A stretch of 49,896 nucleotides of DNA, taken from JANXYW01 sp964458665. GTDB taxonomy: Bacteria; Chloroflexota; Dehalococcoidia; DSTF01; JACRBR01. Below are positions 23,405 through 32,478 of this stretch, one piece after another. Both the position numbers and the translations under genes were made by a program. The stretch lies in contig CAYWOO010000244.1 in NCBI GenBank assembly GCA_964458665.1, positions 1 through 49,896 of the forward strand, written 5' to 3'. Under the pieces are notes generated by a model. That model was not told the DNA's origin. It saw nothing but the letters and a program-made list of their open reading frames with translations, and made no database searches. Every line of letters begins with the position of its first letter. Within the stretch, counting starts at the first letter, position 1.

Positions 23405-26400
23405 ACGAACTCTTCGGCCTCTCGATGAACTACATCATGATCGGCCTGCTGATCGTGCTCGGCGTTGCGCTCTCGACCGTCGCCTGGGTGGCCGTGCGCA
23501 ACCGCGTACTGTTCTTCATCGGCGTCCGCAACATCCCGCGCCGCCGGGCGCAGACGATCCTCATCGTCATCGGCCTCATGCTCAGCACGCTCATTATCTC
23601 GACGGCCTTCAGCATCGGCGATACCGTCAACTACAGCATCACCAACCAGGTCTACGACAACCTGCACAGCGTCGACGAGATCGTGCAGGCGAAGTCCAAC
23701 GATGGTGGAAGCGGACCAGGCGCCGACTCCATCGTCGCCGCCGCGCCGATCGTCAAGGCACAAGCCGACACACTTGCTCAGCAATTCCGCTCCGTAGAGC
23801 ACGTCGACGGTGTCTTGCCGATGATTCGCAGCATCGTCCCCATGAGCAATCCACGCGCCAGCCTCACCGAGCCCGTCACCGTGCTCGTCGGCGTCGATGG
23901 CGCTTCGATGAAAGGCTTCGAGAGCGACATCGAATCGGTCGATGGCGGGCAGCTCTCTGTCGCCGACCTGGCGCCCGGCGAGATCTACGTCAACGAGTCG
24001 CTGGCCGAGAAGATCGAAGCCGTTGCGGGCGACAAGGTGCAGATCTTCACCAACGACCAGCCGCATGAATTCAGCGTCCGGGGCGTCGTCAAGGATGACC
24101 TCCTGACGGGAAACGTCATCGAGATCTCGCGCGGCTTCGTCATGAACCTGGAGCGCGCCCAGCAACTCCTCAATCGCCCCGCCGAAGTCGATCTGATCGC
24201 GGTCTCGAACTCCGGCGGCGTCTACGACGGTCTGGATCACTCCAAGAGCGTCAACACCGCGCTCAACCGCGTCATTGGTACCGCCAAGTTCCAGTCAGAT
24301 GAGACCAAGCAGAACGTCGTCGACGAAGCCAAGCTCATCGCGAGCTTCCTGACGACGTTCTTTGTCATCCTCGGCCTCTTCGCCATCGCCTCCGGCATGA
24401 TGCTCATCTTCCTCATCTTCGTCATGCTCGCCGCAGAGCGCCGCGTCGAGATGGGCATGATGCGCGCCGTCGGAACCAAACGCCTGCACCTCACGGAGAT
24501 GTTCCTCTCCGAAGGCATGACCTACAACGTGATGGCCGCCGCCGTCGGCGCCGGACTAGGCATCGCCGTGTCTCTCGGCATGGTGAAGATCATGGCGATC
24601 ATCCTCTCGGACTTTGGTCTCAGCATTACGTTCCACGTCACCGCACGCAGCCTCATCGTCTCATACTCACTCGGCGTCGTCCTGACGTTCCTCACTGTCA
24701 CGCTTTCCTCGTGGCGCATCAGCAATCTCAACATCGTCGCCGCCGTGCGCGATATGGCGGAGTCCGCCCCGCGGCAGGTGCGGCCGTCCGTGCGCAGCGT
24801 CGGCGGCCTCCTGAAGTACGCGGTCTGGCTGCTCTTCAAGCCCACGTCGTGGCGCACGTGGTGGATGTCGATGCTCGTCTGGATCGGCGGCGTCCTGCTG
24901 CTCGGCTTCTCAGCACTCTTCTACATCGGCGGCGTCCTGGTGTACGGCGCAACATCCGTCGGCGGCGTCGCCGCGGTGCTGCTCTTCATCGTCGGCGCGC
25001 TCATCTCGATCGCCGCGATCGTCATCGCCTTCACCGGCTTCTTCCGTATCTTCCAGCTCGGCGGTCTTTCGCTGCTCCTGGGTGTCCCGCTCCTCATACT
25101 CGGATTCGCGACCAGCCTCGCGTTTCCCGCGGGTGCGGGCCTCTCCCTCGAAATCGCCGGGCTCGCGCTGCTCGGGATACAGGTCGGTGTGCCGAATCGC
25201 CTCGCCGCGACCACGTCGGGCCTCGTCCTACTCGTCGCGTGGCTCTTGCTCGCGGGCGGCCAGCTCTTTCCAAACCTCAACGGCGACTTCGAGATGTTCT
25301 TCCTCAGCGGCGTCACGATGATCCTCTCGTCGACCTTCCTCCTCATCTACAACGCCGACCTCATGCTCGGCCTCGTCACGCGTTTCGGCGGACTCTTCTC
25401 CAGCCTCGTGCCGTCCATCCGCACCGCCGTCGCCTACCCCCTCGCCAACAAGTTCCGCACGGGCATGACCGTAGCCATGATCTCGTTGGTGATGTTCGCG
25501 CTCGTCATGATGTCGACGATGAATTCCAACTTCAACCGCGTCTTCCTGGGCGATGAGCCGTTAGGCGGCTACCAGATCGTGATCTCCGAAAACTCGAACA
25601 ACCACATCGGCGACATCAGGCAGACCCTCACCGCGCAAGGCGGAGAGTCGGCCGCGGCTGCAGCAGCGATGGCTGAAGTGGACGAAGTGCGGCTCGCCAA
25701 CGGCCTCGTCGCCGAAGTCCGCAACGAACCGCCGCCCGGCGCCAGCTCCGAGGAGCTGGAGTTCTCGGAGTACACGGTCGTCGGCCCCAGCATCGGATTC
25801 ATCGAACACAACGGCGTCAAGCTCGATGCGCGCGCCGAGGGTTACGGAAGCGATTCCGAGGTCTGGAACGCCCTGAAGACCAACCCGAACGCCGCGATCA
25901 TCGACAACTCCGCGCTGAGCTCCGATGACTTCGATGGCTCCTCGTTCCAGCTCAACGGCGTGAAGCTCGGCGACAAGACGTTCGCCCCCGTCACCATCCA
26001 GGTGCGCGACGCCACCGCGCCGGACAAGATCAAAGACATCCAGGTGATCGGCGTCATCGGCACGAAGGCAAGCGCTCTCTTCGGCGGCCTCTACCTCTCG
26101 CCCGCCACGTTCGACAGCGTCTACGCACGCCCCGAGTCCAGTCTCTACGCCGTGCAGCTCGTCCCCGGCGCCAACGCCGTGGACACCGCGAAGTCCATCG
26201 AGCGCGGGCTCTCGAACCGCGGCGTACAGGCCGATTCGCTCCGCAAGATCGTCGACGACTTCCAGCGCGCCAGCCAGGGCTTCGCCTATCTGATCCAGGG
26301 GTTCATGGGCATCGGTCTCTTCGTCGGAATCGCCGCGGTCGGCGTCGTCGCCTTCCGCACCGTCGTCGAGCGCCGTCAGCAGATCGGCATGCTCCGCGCC

Positions 26401-26682
26401 ATCGGCTACACCCGCAACGCCGTCGCCATCAGTTTCGTGTTCGAATCGGCGTTCGTTGCCGCCCTCGGCATCCTCAGCGGCATCGGGCTCGCCCTCCTGC
26501 TCGCGTATCAACTGCTTGGCAGCAAGGACTTCTCCGACCAGGGCATCACGAGCTTTTACATCCCCTGGATCGAGATCGTCATCATCGGCGGCTTCGCCTT
26601 CCTCGCGTCGCTGCTCATGACGATCATCCCGTCCCGCCAGGCGTCCGGCATCCCCATTGCGGACGCTCTGCGATACGAGTAA
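23401..26682 (+). CDS. Large FtsX/MacB-type ABC transporter permease
   Basis: A 1093-residue permease with two FtsX-like blocks: residues about 320-450 and the C-terminal 960-1090, the latter including VVERRQQIGMLRAIG and ending IPIADALRYE. Each is preceded by an extracytoplasmic MacB-PCD-like region (about 90-290 and 700-940). Between them (about 455-660) is an extra run of about eight hydrophobic segments. The two FtsX domains in one chain mean a single gene may supply the whole membrane half. Start overlaps the ATPase stop by 4 bp. Substrate unknown. Confidence 0.9.
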   Translation: MNELFGLSMNYIMIGLLIVLGVALSTVAWVAVRNRVLFFIGVRNIPRRRAQTILIVIGLMLSTLIISTAFSIGDTVNYSITNQVYDNLHSVDEIVQAKSNDGGSGPGADSIVAAAPIVKAQADTLAQQFRSVEHVDGVLPMIRSIVPMSNPRASLTEPVTVLVGVDGASMKGFESDIESVDGGQLSVADLAPGEIYVNESLAEKIEAVAGDKVQIFTNDQPHEFSVRGVVKDDLLTGNVIEISRGFVMNLERAQQLLNRPAEVDLIAVSNSGGVYDGLDHSKSVNTALNRVIGTAKFQSDETKQNVVDEAKLIASFLTTFFVILGLFAIASGMMLIFLIFVMLAAERRVEMGMMRAVGTKRLHLTEMFLSEGMTYNVMAAAVGAGLGIAVSLGMVKIMAIILSDFGLSITFHVTARSLIVSYSLGVVLTFLTVTLSSWRISNLNIVAAVRDMAESAPRQVRPSVRSVGGLLKYAVWLLFKPTSWRTWWMSMLVWIGGVLLLGFSALFYIGGVLVYGATSVGGVAAVLLFIVGALISIAAIVIAFTGFFRIFQLGGLSLLLGVPLLILGFATSLAFPAGAGLSLEIAGLALLGIQVGVPNRLAATTSGLVLLVAWLLLAGGQLFPNLNGDFEMFFLSGVTMILSSTFLLIYNADLMLGLVTRFGGLFSSLVPSIRTAVAYPLANKFRTGMTVAMISLVMFALVMMSTMNSNFNRVFLGDEPLGGYQIVISENSNNHIGDIRQTLTAQGGESAAAAAAMAEVDEVRLANGLVAEVRNEPPPGASSEELEFSEYTVVGPSIGFIEHNGVKLDARAEGYGSDSEVWNALKTNPNAAIIDNSALSSDDFDGSSFQLNGVKLGDKTFAPVTIQVRDATAPDKIKDIQVIGVIGTKASALFGGLYLSPATFDSVYARPESSLYAVQLVPGANAVDTAKSIERGLSNRGVQADSLRKIVDDFQRASQGFAYLIQGFMGIGLFVGIAAVGVVAFRTVVERRQQIGMLRAIGYTRNAVAISFVFESAFVAALGILSGIGLALLLAYQLLGSKDFSDQGITSFYIPWIEIVIIGGFAFLASLLMTIIPSRQASGIPIADALRYE

Positions 26683-26803
26683 CTGCCTCAGACGGCGGCC
26701 ACGCGTAGAGCCCTGCCCCCCGTCACCGCAAATTGCGCAATGCTGCCGCGCGTTGCACACTACCAACTACGAACCACCCACTACGAACCACCAGGGAGCA
26801 CCC

Positions 26804-27610
26804 ATGACGTACCGCGACCTTCTCTACGAAGTCTCCGACAACATCGCTACGATCACCCTCAATCGACCCGATCGGCTGAACGCCATCAGTGGCGGCATGC
26901 TGGCCTCGTTCTCCGACGCGTTCCGCGACGCGGATCACGACCGCCATGTGCGCGCAATCATCCTGACCGGCGCGGGCAAAGGCTTCTGCGCCGGCCTCGA
27001 CCTCAAGGAGCAAGGCGACGCGTCGAACCCCAACAGCGTCAACGGCTCGGGTGTCGGCGGCATGACGGCGAAGTTTGATATCGCGAACGCACCGCCGATC
27101 GTGCTGCACCAGACCGACAAGCCGGTGATCTGTGCGCTGAACGGAGCAGCGGCGGGTTACGGACTCGACCTCGCGTTGGGGTGCGACATCGTCATCGCCG
27201 CCGACACGGCGAAGCTCGCGGCGGTCTTCACGAAGCGCGGCGTGCTGCCGGAGAGCGGCGGCACCTGGCTGCTTCCGCGCCTCATCGGCTGGTCGAAGGC
27301 CTGCGAGCTGGCGTTCACGGGACGCACGCTGACGGCCCAGCAAGGGCAGGAGATGGGTCTCGTCAGCCGCGTCGTGCCCGCAGCCGATCTGACGGCCGAG
27401 ACGCGTGCGCTGGCCGCCGAGATCTGCGCCAACGCGCCGCTCGCGGTGCAGGCGACGAAGCGCATGATGCGCCTGTCACTCGACGAGACGTTCGAGGCCA
27501 ACGTGCACCACGTCTTCCTGCAGCTGTTGCCGCTCTTCCGAACGCAGGACTTCACAGAGGGCGTGAAGGCGTTCATCGAGAAGCGCGCGCCACAGTTCGA
27601 GGGGCGTTAG
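26804..27610 (+). CDS. Enoyl-CoA hydratase/isomerase (crotonase) family protein
   Basis: A 268-residue crotonase-fold protein. CoA/oxyanion features LTGAGKGFCAGLDL and NGAAAGYGLDLALGCD are clear. The two Glu residues of classical enoyl-CoA hydratase are not conserved at the expected places (Asp in GLDLAL, and a Lys/Arg-rich TKRGVLPES region), so an isomerase or other crotonase reaction is more likely than simple hydration. GGGAGCACCC precedes the ATG at 26804. The leader contains the 13-mer ACTACGAACCACC twice. It converges on the acyl-CoA dehydrogenase gene, so shared fatty or aromatic acyl-CoA degradation is plausible. Confidence 0.87.
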   Translation: MTYRDLLYEVSDNIATITLNRPDRLNAISGGMLASFSDAFRDADHDRHVRAIILTGAGKGFCAGLDLKEQGDASNPNSVNGSGVGGMTAKFDIANAPPIVLHQTDKPVICALNGAAAGYGLDLALGCDIVIAADTAKLAAVFTKRGVLPESGGTWLLPRLIGWSKACELAFTGRTLTAQQGQEMGLVSRVVPAADLTAETRALAAEICANAPLAVQATKRMMRLSLDETFEANVHHVFLQLLPLFRTQDFTEGVKAFIEKRAPQFEGR

Positions 27611-27672
27611 ACGACCACGGCGAGGGCGGACACACGGGTCCGCCCCTGCAGGTTCGCGTCGCCAGTGATCCT

Positions 27673-28812
27673 CTACAGCCCGCCGGCTGTTGCTCGCTCC
27701 CGCGCCCGCTCGCCAGCCATCTGGAACGAGATTGGGGATGATGGCGGGTGGAATCGCGCAGCGCGAACGTCGCGCGCCAGCCGCTCTAGCGGCGATTTGC
27801 GGAAGTAGGCGCGCCCACCCGCGATCTCGACGGCCTTCTCCACCACCGCGATCGCGTGCGAGGTCACGGTTTCCTTACAGAGGATCGCGAGCTGAAGCCC
27901 CGCCTGCGGATCGGCCGGCGGCGTGTCGAGCTCGCCGACGGATTGGTCGCGGATCGAGCGCGCGGTCAGGAACTCCGCCTCCATCTGGCCGATCAGCATG
28001 TCGGTGAGCGCCTCGTCGCGATTGCCGCTGTTGATGCCAGTGCCGATCGCGCGGTACGCCTCACCACGCGCCTCCTCCGCGATGCCCAGATACACGCCCG
28101 AGGCCAGCGAGAGGAACCAGCGTCCTACGTTTGCCAGCGCCGGCGTCCGCGCCGGCGCGCCTGCGGGCAGCCGGGCGCCAACGGCGGTCTCGGGCACATG
28201 CAGATCTTCGAACACGACGTCGTGGCTGGCGGTTGCGCGCATGCCGGTCGTGTCCCACGTCTCCACCACCTTCAGTCCGGGGGCCTTCGCGCTGGCGCCG
28301 ATGATCAACAGCTCGTTCGTCTCGGTGTCGCGCGCGAAAAAGCGGAGGATATCCATGCCGGTCGCCTGCGAGCAGAAGAACTTGCGGCCGTTCACGACGT
28401 ATTCGCCATCGCGTTTCTCGGCGGTGGTGGCGGTCGTCCACTCCCCGGCCACGATCGATTCCGCGCCATTCGAGGCGATGACGATGCCCTCCTCAACGAT
28501 CCGCTTGAGCAGCGGCTCGACGGGCGCCTTGTTGCGCCATGCATCCGCCGTCGTGCCGACCTGGAAGAGGTGCATGTTCACCGCCAGCGCTGTCGAGGCA
28601 CAGCCACGGGCGAGCGCCTGCTGTGCGCGGGACATCTCGAGCAAGCCCGCGCCGAGGCCTCCGACCTCGGCGGGGACGGGTGCGCTCAGGTATCCGGCTT
28701 CCTTCATCCGCGCGTAGTTTGCGGCGGGAAACTCGCCTGTGCGGTCGTACTCTGCGGCTCGGCCGCGGAACTCGTCTGCCAGCTGCTGCGCGATCTTGAC
28801 AACGTCCGACAT
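27673..28812 (-). CDS. Acyl-CoA dehydrogenase-family flavoprotein
   Basis: A 379-residue protein with the three ACAD domains: helical N-terminus (VPAEVGGLGAGLLEMSRAQQ), middle beta domain (GEYVVNGRKFFCSQATG, WDTTGMRATASHDVVFEDLHVP) and helical C-terminus (VEKAVEIAGGRAYFRKSPLERLARD). The classical catalytic Glu is not evident. The C-terminal PLERLARDVRAARFHPP resembles the DszC/flavin monooxygenase-like subgroup, so oxidation of a non-fatty acyl substrate is possible. AAGGAG lies 7 bases before the ATG at 28812. It stands alone, convergent with the crotonase gene. Confidence 0.87.
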   Translation of the reverse strand: MSDVVKIAQQLADEFRGRAAEYDRTGEFPAANYARMKEAGYLSAPVPAEVGGLGAGLLEMSRAQQALARGCASTALAVNMHLFQVGTTADAWRNKAPVEPLLKRIVEEGIVIASNGAESIVAGEWTTATTAEKRDGEYVVNGRKFFCSQATGMDILRFFARDTETNELLIIGASAKAPGLKVVETWDTTGMRATASHDVVFEDLHVPETAVGARLPAGAPARTPALANVGRWFLSLASGVYLGIAEEARGEAYRAIGTGINSGNRDEALTDMLIGQMEAEFLTARSIRDQSVGELDTPPADPQAGLQLAILCKETVTSHAIAVVEKAVEIAGGRAYFRKSPLERLARDVRAARFHPPSSPISFQMAGERARERATAGGL

Positions 28813-29056
28813 GCTGTAACTCCTTGCGTTTCTGCAGCTACGTCATTCCTCTACACGACAAGTCTCGCACCGCGAGAGCGGCATCGTATCGCGGAGAATA
28901 CGGATATCGCCAGCCAGGCGGTACGGAGATCGCGATGCAAGAGGTTTTCGGAAGTGCGTCCGCAATCGTGCTCAATTCGCGCAAATCGCGCGCATCTTGG
29001 CATCTGCTCCGTTGACCGCGACCCGGCTACACGCGACGCTGAGCGCCGGAGGCAGG

Positions 29057-30088
29057 ATGGAGTATCGCGCGCTCGGGCAGACTACGCTGCGCCCATCGGT
29101 CGTGGGATTCGGGCTGTGGACGCTCAGCACCGGCTGGTGGGGCGATTACACGGACGCCGAGGCGGTAACCCTGCTGCGTGAGGCACGCGATCTCGGCATC
29201 AACTTCTTCGACGCCTCCGACAGCTACGGCAACGGCCGCTCCGAGGAGCAGCTCGGCGAGGCGTTCGGCGACGACGCGGCCGTCATCATCGCGACGAAGG
29301 TCGGCTACGACTTCTACACGCACGGAGATGAGCGGCGCGGCCAGCGCGAAATTCCGCAGGACTTCAGCCCCGCCCACATCCGCCGCGCCTGCGACGAGAG
29401 CCTGCGCCGCTTGCGCCGCGACCGCATCGACTTCTATCAGCTCCACAACCCCAAGATGGACACCATCGAACGCGACGAGACGTTCGCCTGCCTGGATGAT
29501 CTGGTCCGCGAGGGCAAGATCGCGTCGTATGGCGTCGCGCTGGGTCCGGCTATCGGCTGGGAGGCCGAGGGCGTGAAGGCGGCGCACGAGCGCCACATCG
29601 ACGGGATGCAGATCATCTACAACATGCTCGAGCAGGACCCAGGGCGAGCGCAGATCGCCGCATGCCGCGACGCGGGATCGAGCGCCATCGCGCGAGTGCC
29701 GCACAGCTCCGGCCTGCTCGAGGGCCACTACACCATCGATACCGTATTTGCGGAGAACGACCACCGCCGGCACCGCCCCCGCGCATGGCTGGTCGACGGG
29801 CTCCAGAAAGTCGAGCAGCTACAGTTCCTCCTCGACGCGCGACCCGGCGCCACGCTCGGCCAGATCGCGCTGCGCTGGATCCTCTCCGATGAGACGCTGA
29901 CAACGACGCTGCCGAACATCTACAACCGCGAGCAGCTCGTGGAATTCGCCGGCGCCTGCGACATCGCGCCCCTGACAGCGGACGAGCTGGCACGCGTGCA
30001 ACGCCTGTACAACGCAAACTTCGACGTCCAGCCGCATATCGAGAACGCACGCGCCCATGACGCGCAGGCAACGGGAGCCGCACGATGA
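29057..30088 (+). CDS. Aldo/keto reductase
   Basis: A 343-residue NADPH-type TIM-barrel oxidoreductase. The catalytic tetrad is visible as D52, Y57 (FDASDSYGNG), K81 (ATKVG) and H130 (YQLHNP). The ATG at 29057 has GGAGGC just upstream; an earlier in-frame start at 28997 is rejected for that reason. Its stop overlaps the start of the siroheme decarboxylase gene (ATGA at 30085-30088), tying it to that operon. A direct role in heme synthesis is not established for this family. Substrate unknown. Confidence 0.88.
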   Translation: MEYRALGQTTLRPSVVGFGLWTLSTGWWGDYTDAEAVTLLREARDLGINFFDASDSYGNGRSEEQLGEAFGDDAAVIIATKVGYDFYTHGDERRGQREIPQDFSPAHIRRACDESLRRLRRDRIDFYQLHNPKMDTIERDETFACLDDLVREGKIASYGVALGPAIGWEAEGVKAAHERHIDGMQIIYNMLEQDPGRAQIAACRDAGSSAIARVPHSSGLLEGHYTIDTVFAENDHRRHRPRAWLVDGLQKVEQLQFLLDARPGATLGQIALRWILSDETLTTTLPNIYNREQLVEFAGACDIAPLTADELARVQRLYNANFDVQPHIENARAHDAQATGAAR

Positions 30089-31167
30089 CGATGACCGCCG
30101 GAATCACGATGGACGAGCTCGATCAGCGGTTGCTGAACGAGATGCAGGACAAGTTCCCGCTGGTGCGCGATCCGTTCGCGGCGCTCGCCGAACGGGTGGG
30201 CGCCGGCGAGGGAGTAGTGATCACCCGCCTCACTGCCATGCGCGAGTCGGGCGTGCTGCGGCAGGTGAGCCCGATCTTCGATACGAAGGCACTTGGCTAC
30301 GCAACGTCGCTCGTGGCCATGCGCGTGCCGGAAGAGCGGCTAGCGGCTGCGGCCGAGGTCGTGAACGCACATCCCGGCGTCAGTCACAACTATCGCCGCA
30401 CGCACGAGTTCAACATGTGGTTCACCATCGCCGTGCCGCCAGGCGCAGACTTGCAGGCGCACGTCGATGCGCTGCACCGCGATGCCGGCGCCGTCTCGAC
30501 GCGCATGCTGCCGACGCTCCGCCTGTTCAAGATCGGCGTCACGCTGGACATGACGGGCCAGCGCGAGATGGACCACAAGTCAAGGCCGCAGTACACGCAC
30601 GAACAGCGCGAGGTGGCGGCATCGAACACGCTGACGCCGCGCGACATCGAGATCGTGCGGGCGGTGCAGGGCGACCTCGCGCTCGAAGCGGATCCGTTCG
30701 CCGAGCCGGCGCGCTCGCTCGGGCTGAGCGTCGATGAATTGATCGAGGCGCTTGAGGACTTACAGCGCCGCGGCTATCTGCGCCGCTTCGCCGCGATCCT
30801 GCGCCATCGCAAAGCCGGCTTCGGCGCGAACGGCATGGCGGTATGGAACGTCGCGGAGGGCGATATCGCCGACCTCGGTCAAACGATGGCCGGGTACACG
30901 TCGATCAGCCACTGCTACCAGCGGCCGGTGTACGCCGATTGGAAGTACAACCTGTTCACGATGATCCACGCGCGCAAGAAGAGCGAGTGCGAGTCCTTCG
31001 TCGCGCAGTTGGCGCGGGAGCACGCGCTGGACGAGTTCGACATCCTCTACAGCACCACCGAGTACAAGAAGATCCGCCTCGCCTACTTCACGCCCGAGTT
31101 CGAGGCGTGGGAGCGCGCGCACGTCCATCACGTCGATGCAGAAGAACAGATCGCCGATGCCGTCTGA
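30085..31167 (+). CDS. Siroheme decarboxylase, fused AhbA-AhbB
   Basis: A 360-residue protein made of two AsnC/Lrp-like halves of about 170 residues, each with a helix-turn-helix-like N-part and a ligand domain. The first half has VSHNYRRTHEFNMWFTI (H101), the second ISHCYQRPVYADWKYNLFTMIHAR (H276), the hallmark His/Arg segments of siroheme decarboxylase subunits (also NirDL/GH). These remove two carboxyls from siroheme to give 12,18-didecarboxysiroheme in the Ahb heme or d1-heme routes. The fusion places both subunits in one chain. It overlaps the genes before (4 bp) and after (11 bp). Annotation as a transcription regulator would be wrong. Confidence 0.88.
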   Translation: MTMTAGITMDELDQRLLNEMQDKFPLVRDPFAALAERVGAGEGVVITRLTAMRESGVLRQVSPIFDTKALGYATSLVAMRVPEERLAAAAEVVNAHPGVSHNYRRTHEFNMWFTIAVPPGADLQAHVDALHRDAGAVSTRMLPTLRLFKIGVTLDMTGQREMDHKSRPQYTHEQREVAASNTLTPRDIEIVRAVQGDLALEADPFAEPARSLGLSVDELIEALEDLQRRGYLRRFAAILRHRKAGFGANGMAVWNVAEGDIADLGQTMAGYTSISHCYQRPVYADWKYNLFTMIHARKKSECESFVAQLAREHALDEFDILYSTTEYKKIRLAYFTPEFEAWERAHVHHVDAEEQIADAV

Positions 31168-31873
31168 ATCGCCAGAGCCGCGCGAGTACTTCCGCTTCGC
31201 GTTCTACCGCTTCGCCGCGAGCTGGCGCGCGCTGGACGAGGCGTCCCGGGATCGTGCGCTCGACGAGCTGGCGCGGGTACTTGCGGCGCCTATCGCGCCA
31301 TGGCAGCTCTGCTACAGCCTCGCCGGCCTGCGCGCCGATGTGGACTTCGCCGTGTGGCTGAAGACGACGGAAGGCACGGCCCCGCTGCAGGCGTTCGAGC
31401 ATCGCATCCGTGCGACGGCCGCCGGCCGCCACATCGTCCTGGCCTACAACTTCATCTCGATGACGAAGCCGTCGCCGTACGCGCGCGGCGCGGCGGATGC
31501 GGAACGCGAAGCGCTGCGGGCGTATCCGGACGGCGCTCCGTACGTGTTCGTCTATCCGATGGTGAAGACGCGGGCCTGGTACGCGCTGGCGCCCGAAGAG
31601 CGCGGGCGGATCATGCGCGGCCACATCGGAGTCGGGCAGAAGTACCCGACGATCCGCATCAACACTTCATACAGCTACGGCATCGACGACCAGGAGTTCA
31701 TCGTAGCGTTCGAGGGCGACGACCCCGCGCAGTTCCTCGATCTGGTACACGACCTCCGCTACACGGAAGCCAGCTCGTACACCCTGCGCGACACGCCGAT
31801 GTTCACGTGCGTCTTGCGCACGCCCACCGCGCTGGCAGATGAGTTTCGCGCGACATCTGTGGTCCGGGCGTAG
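31157..31873 (+). CDS. Chlorite dismutase-family heme protein (coproheme decarboxylase-like)
   Basis: A 238-residue Cld/HemQ-fold protein. The C-terminal domain has MVKTRAWYALAPEERGRIMRGH with the proximal heme His predicted as H156, then NTSYSYGIDDQEFIVAFE and LRYTEASSYT. The family includes coproheme decarboxylase (ChdC/HemQ), which makes protoheme from coproheme. The diagnostic Arg of true chlorite dismutase cannot be placed with certainty. The start at 31157 is preferred over 31136; neither has a strong Shine-Dalgarno and both lie inside the preceding gene, implying coupling. Operon position after siroheme decarboxylase supports a terminal heme-synthesis role in place of AhbD. Confidence 0.85.
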   Translation: MPSESPEPREYFRFAFYRFAASWRALDEASRDRALDELARVLAAPIAPWQLCYSLAGLRADVDFAVWLKTTEGTAPLQAFEHRIRATAAGRHIVLAYNFISMTKPSPYARGAADAEREALRAYPDGAPYVFVYPMVKTRAWYALAPEERGRIMRGHIGVGQKYPTIRINTSYSYGIDDQEFIVAFEGDDPAQFLDLVHDLRYTEASSYTLRDTPMFTCVLRTPTALADEFRATSVVRA

Positions 31874-31890
31874 CGCCGTAGTCGACTTCC

Positions 31891-32230
31891 GGAGCGCGGG
31901 CATTCAGCCCGCGCCGTGCAGCGACAATGATCGCCCGCAACGCCAACGCGAAGCGTCGAGCATAGCCGCAGCGGCGGCCGTCTCAACACCCTTATCTCGA
32001 TCTCGGAGCGCGGGCATTCAGCCCGCGCCGTGCGGCGACAACGATCGCCCGCAGCGCCAACGCGAAGCGTGGAGCATCTCGCAACGGCGGCCGTCTCAAC
32101 ACCCTGATCTCGATCTCGGAGCGCGGGCATTCAGCCCGCGCCGTGCGCCGACAACAGCTCGTTAGCACCGACGCGAAGCGTGGAGCATAGCCGCCCCGGC
32201 TGTGTGTCCGGCAAGGCCGGACCGACGCAG
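31891..32230. repeat. Tandem repeat, about 114-bp period, 3 copies (family B) ending in family E
   Basis: Units beginning GGAGCGCGGGCATTCAGCCC start at 31891, 32005 and 32118. Each opens with the GCGCGGGC-ATTCA-GCCCGCGC palindrome, then CGACAA-GATCGCCCG, CAACGCGAAGCGTGGAGCAT. The third copy diverges and fuses into a family E unit (32174-32230). Together with the csrA terminator this fills most of the 605-bp gap; no gene is seen. 32319-32478 is GC-rich without an evident feature. Confidence 0.85.
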
Positions 32231-32282
32231 GACGATCTCTGATCCGACGGATTCCGAGCGCGTGCGCCACGGAGCACTGAGC

Positions 32283-32318
32283 AAGAAGAAACGGGCCTCG
32301 ACTCTCGTCGAAGCCCGT
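32283..32318 (-). terminator. Probable rho-independent terminator downstream of csrA
   Basis: On the minus strand ACGGGC-TTCGA / TCGAG-GCCCGT forms a stem with one mismatch around a short loop, followed by the T-rich TTTCTTCTT (32283-32290). It lies 160 bp after the csrA stop. It could instead close a short unannotated transcript. Confidence 0.65.
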
Positions 32319-32478
32319 GCACTATTCGGGATCGAGGTGGCTGCGATCCCGGATTGTGTCTGTCGGCGCGCGCCTCAGCCCCGAAACGCAGCGTGCCGGC
32401 CTAAGGATGTCGCCTTGCGGCGGCATGGCCGCCTTCGGCCGGGACGCTGCGCGATCCGGTGACGCGCAAGGTGAGCTG

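Noticed and set aside
30085..31167. AsnC/Lrp transcription regulator
   Set aside because: Two tandem AsnC-like halves with the siroheme decarboxylase His/Arg segments and operon context with a heme enzyme fit AhbA-AhbB better.
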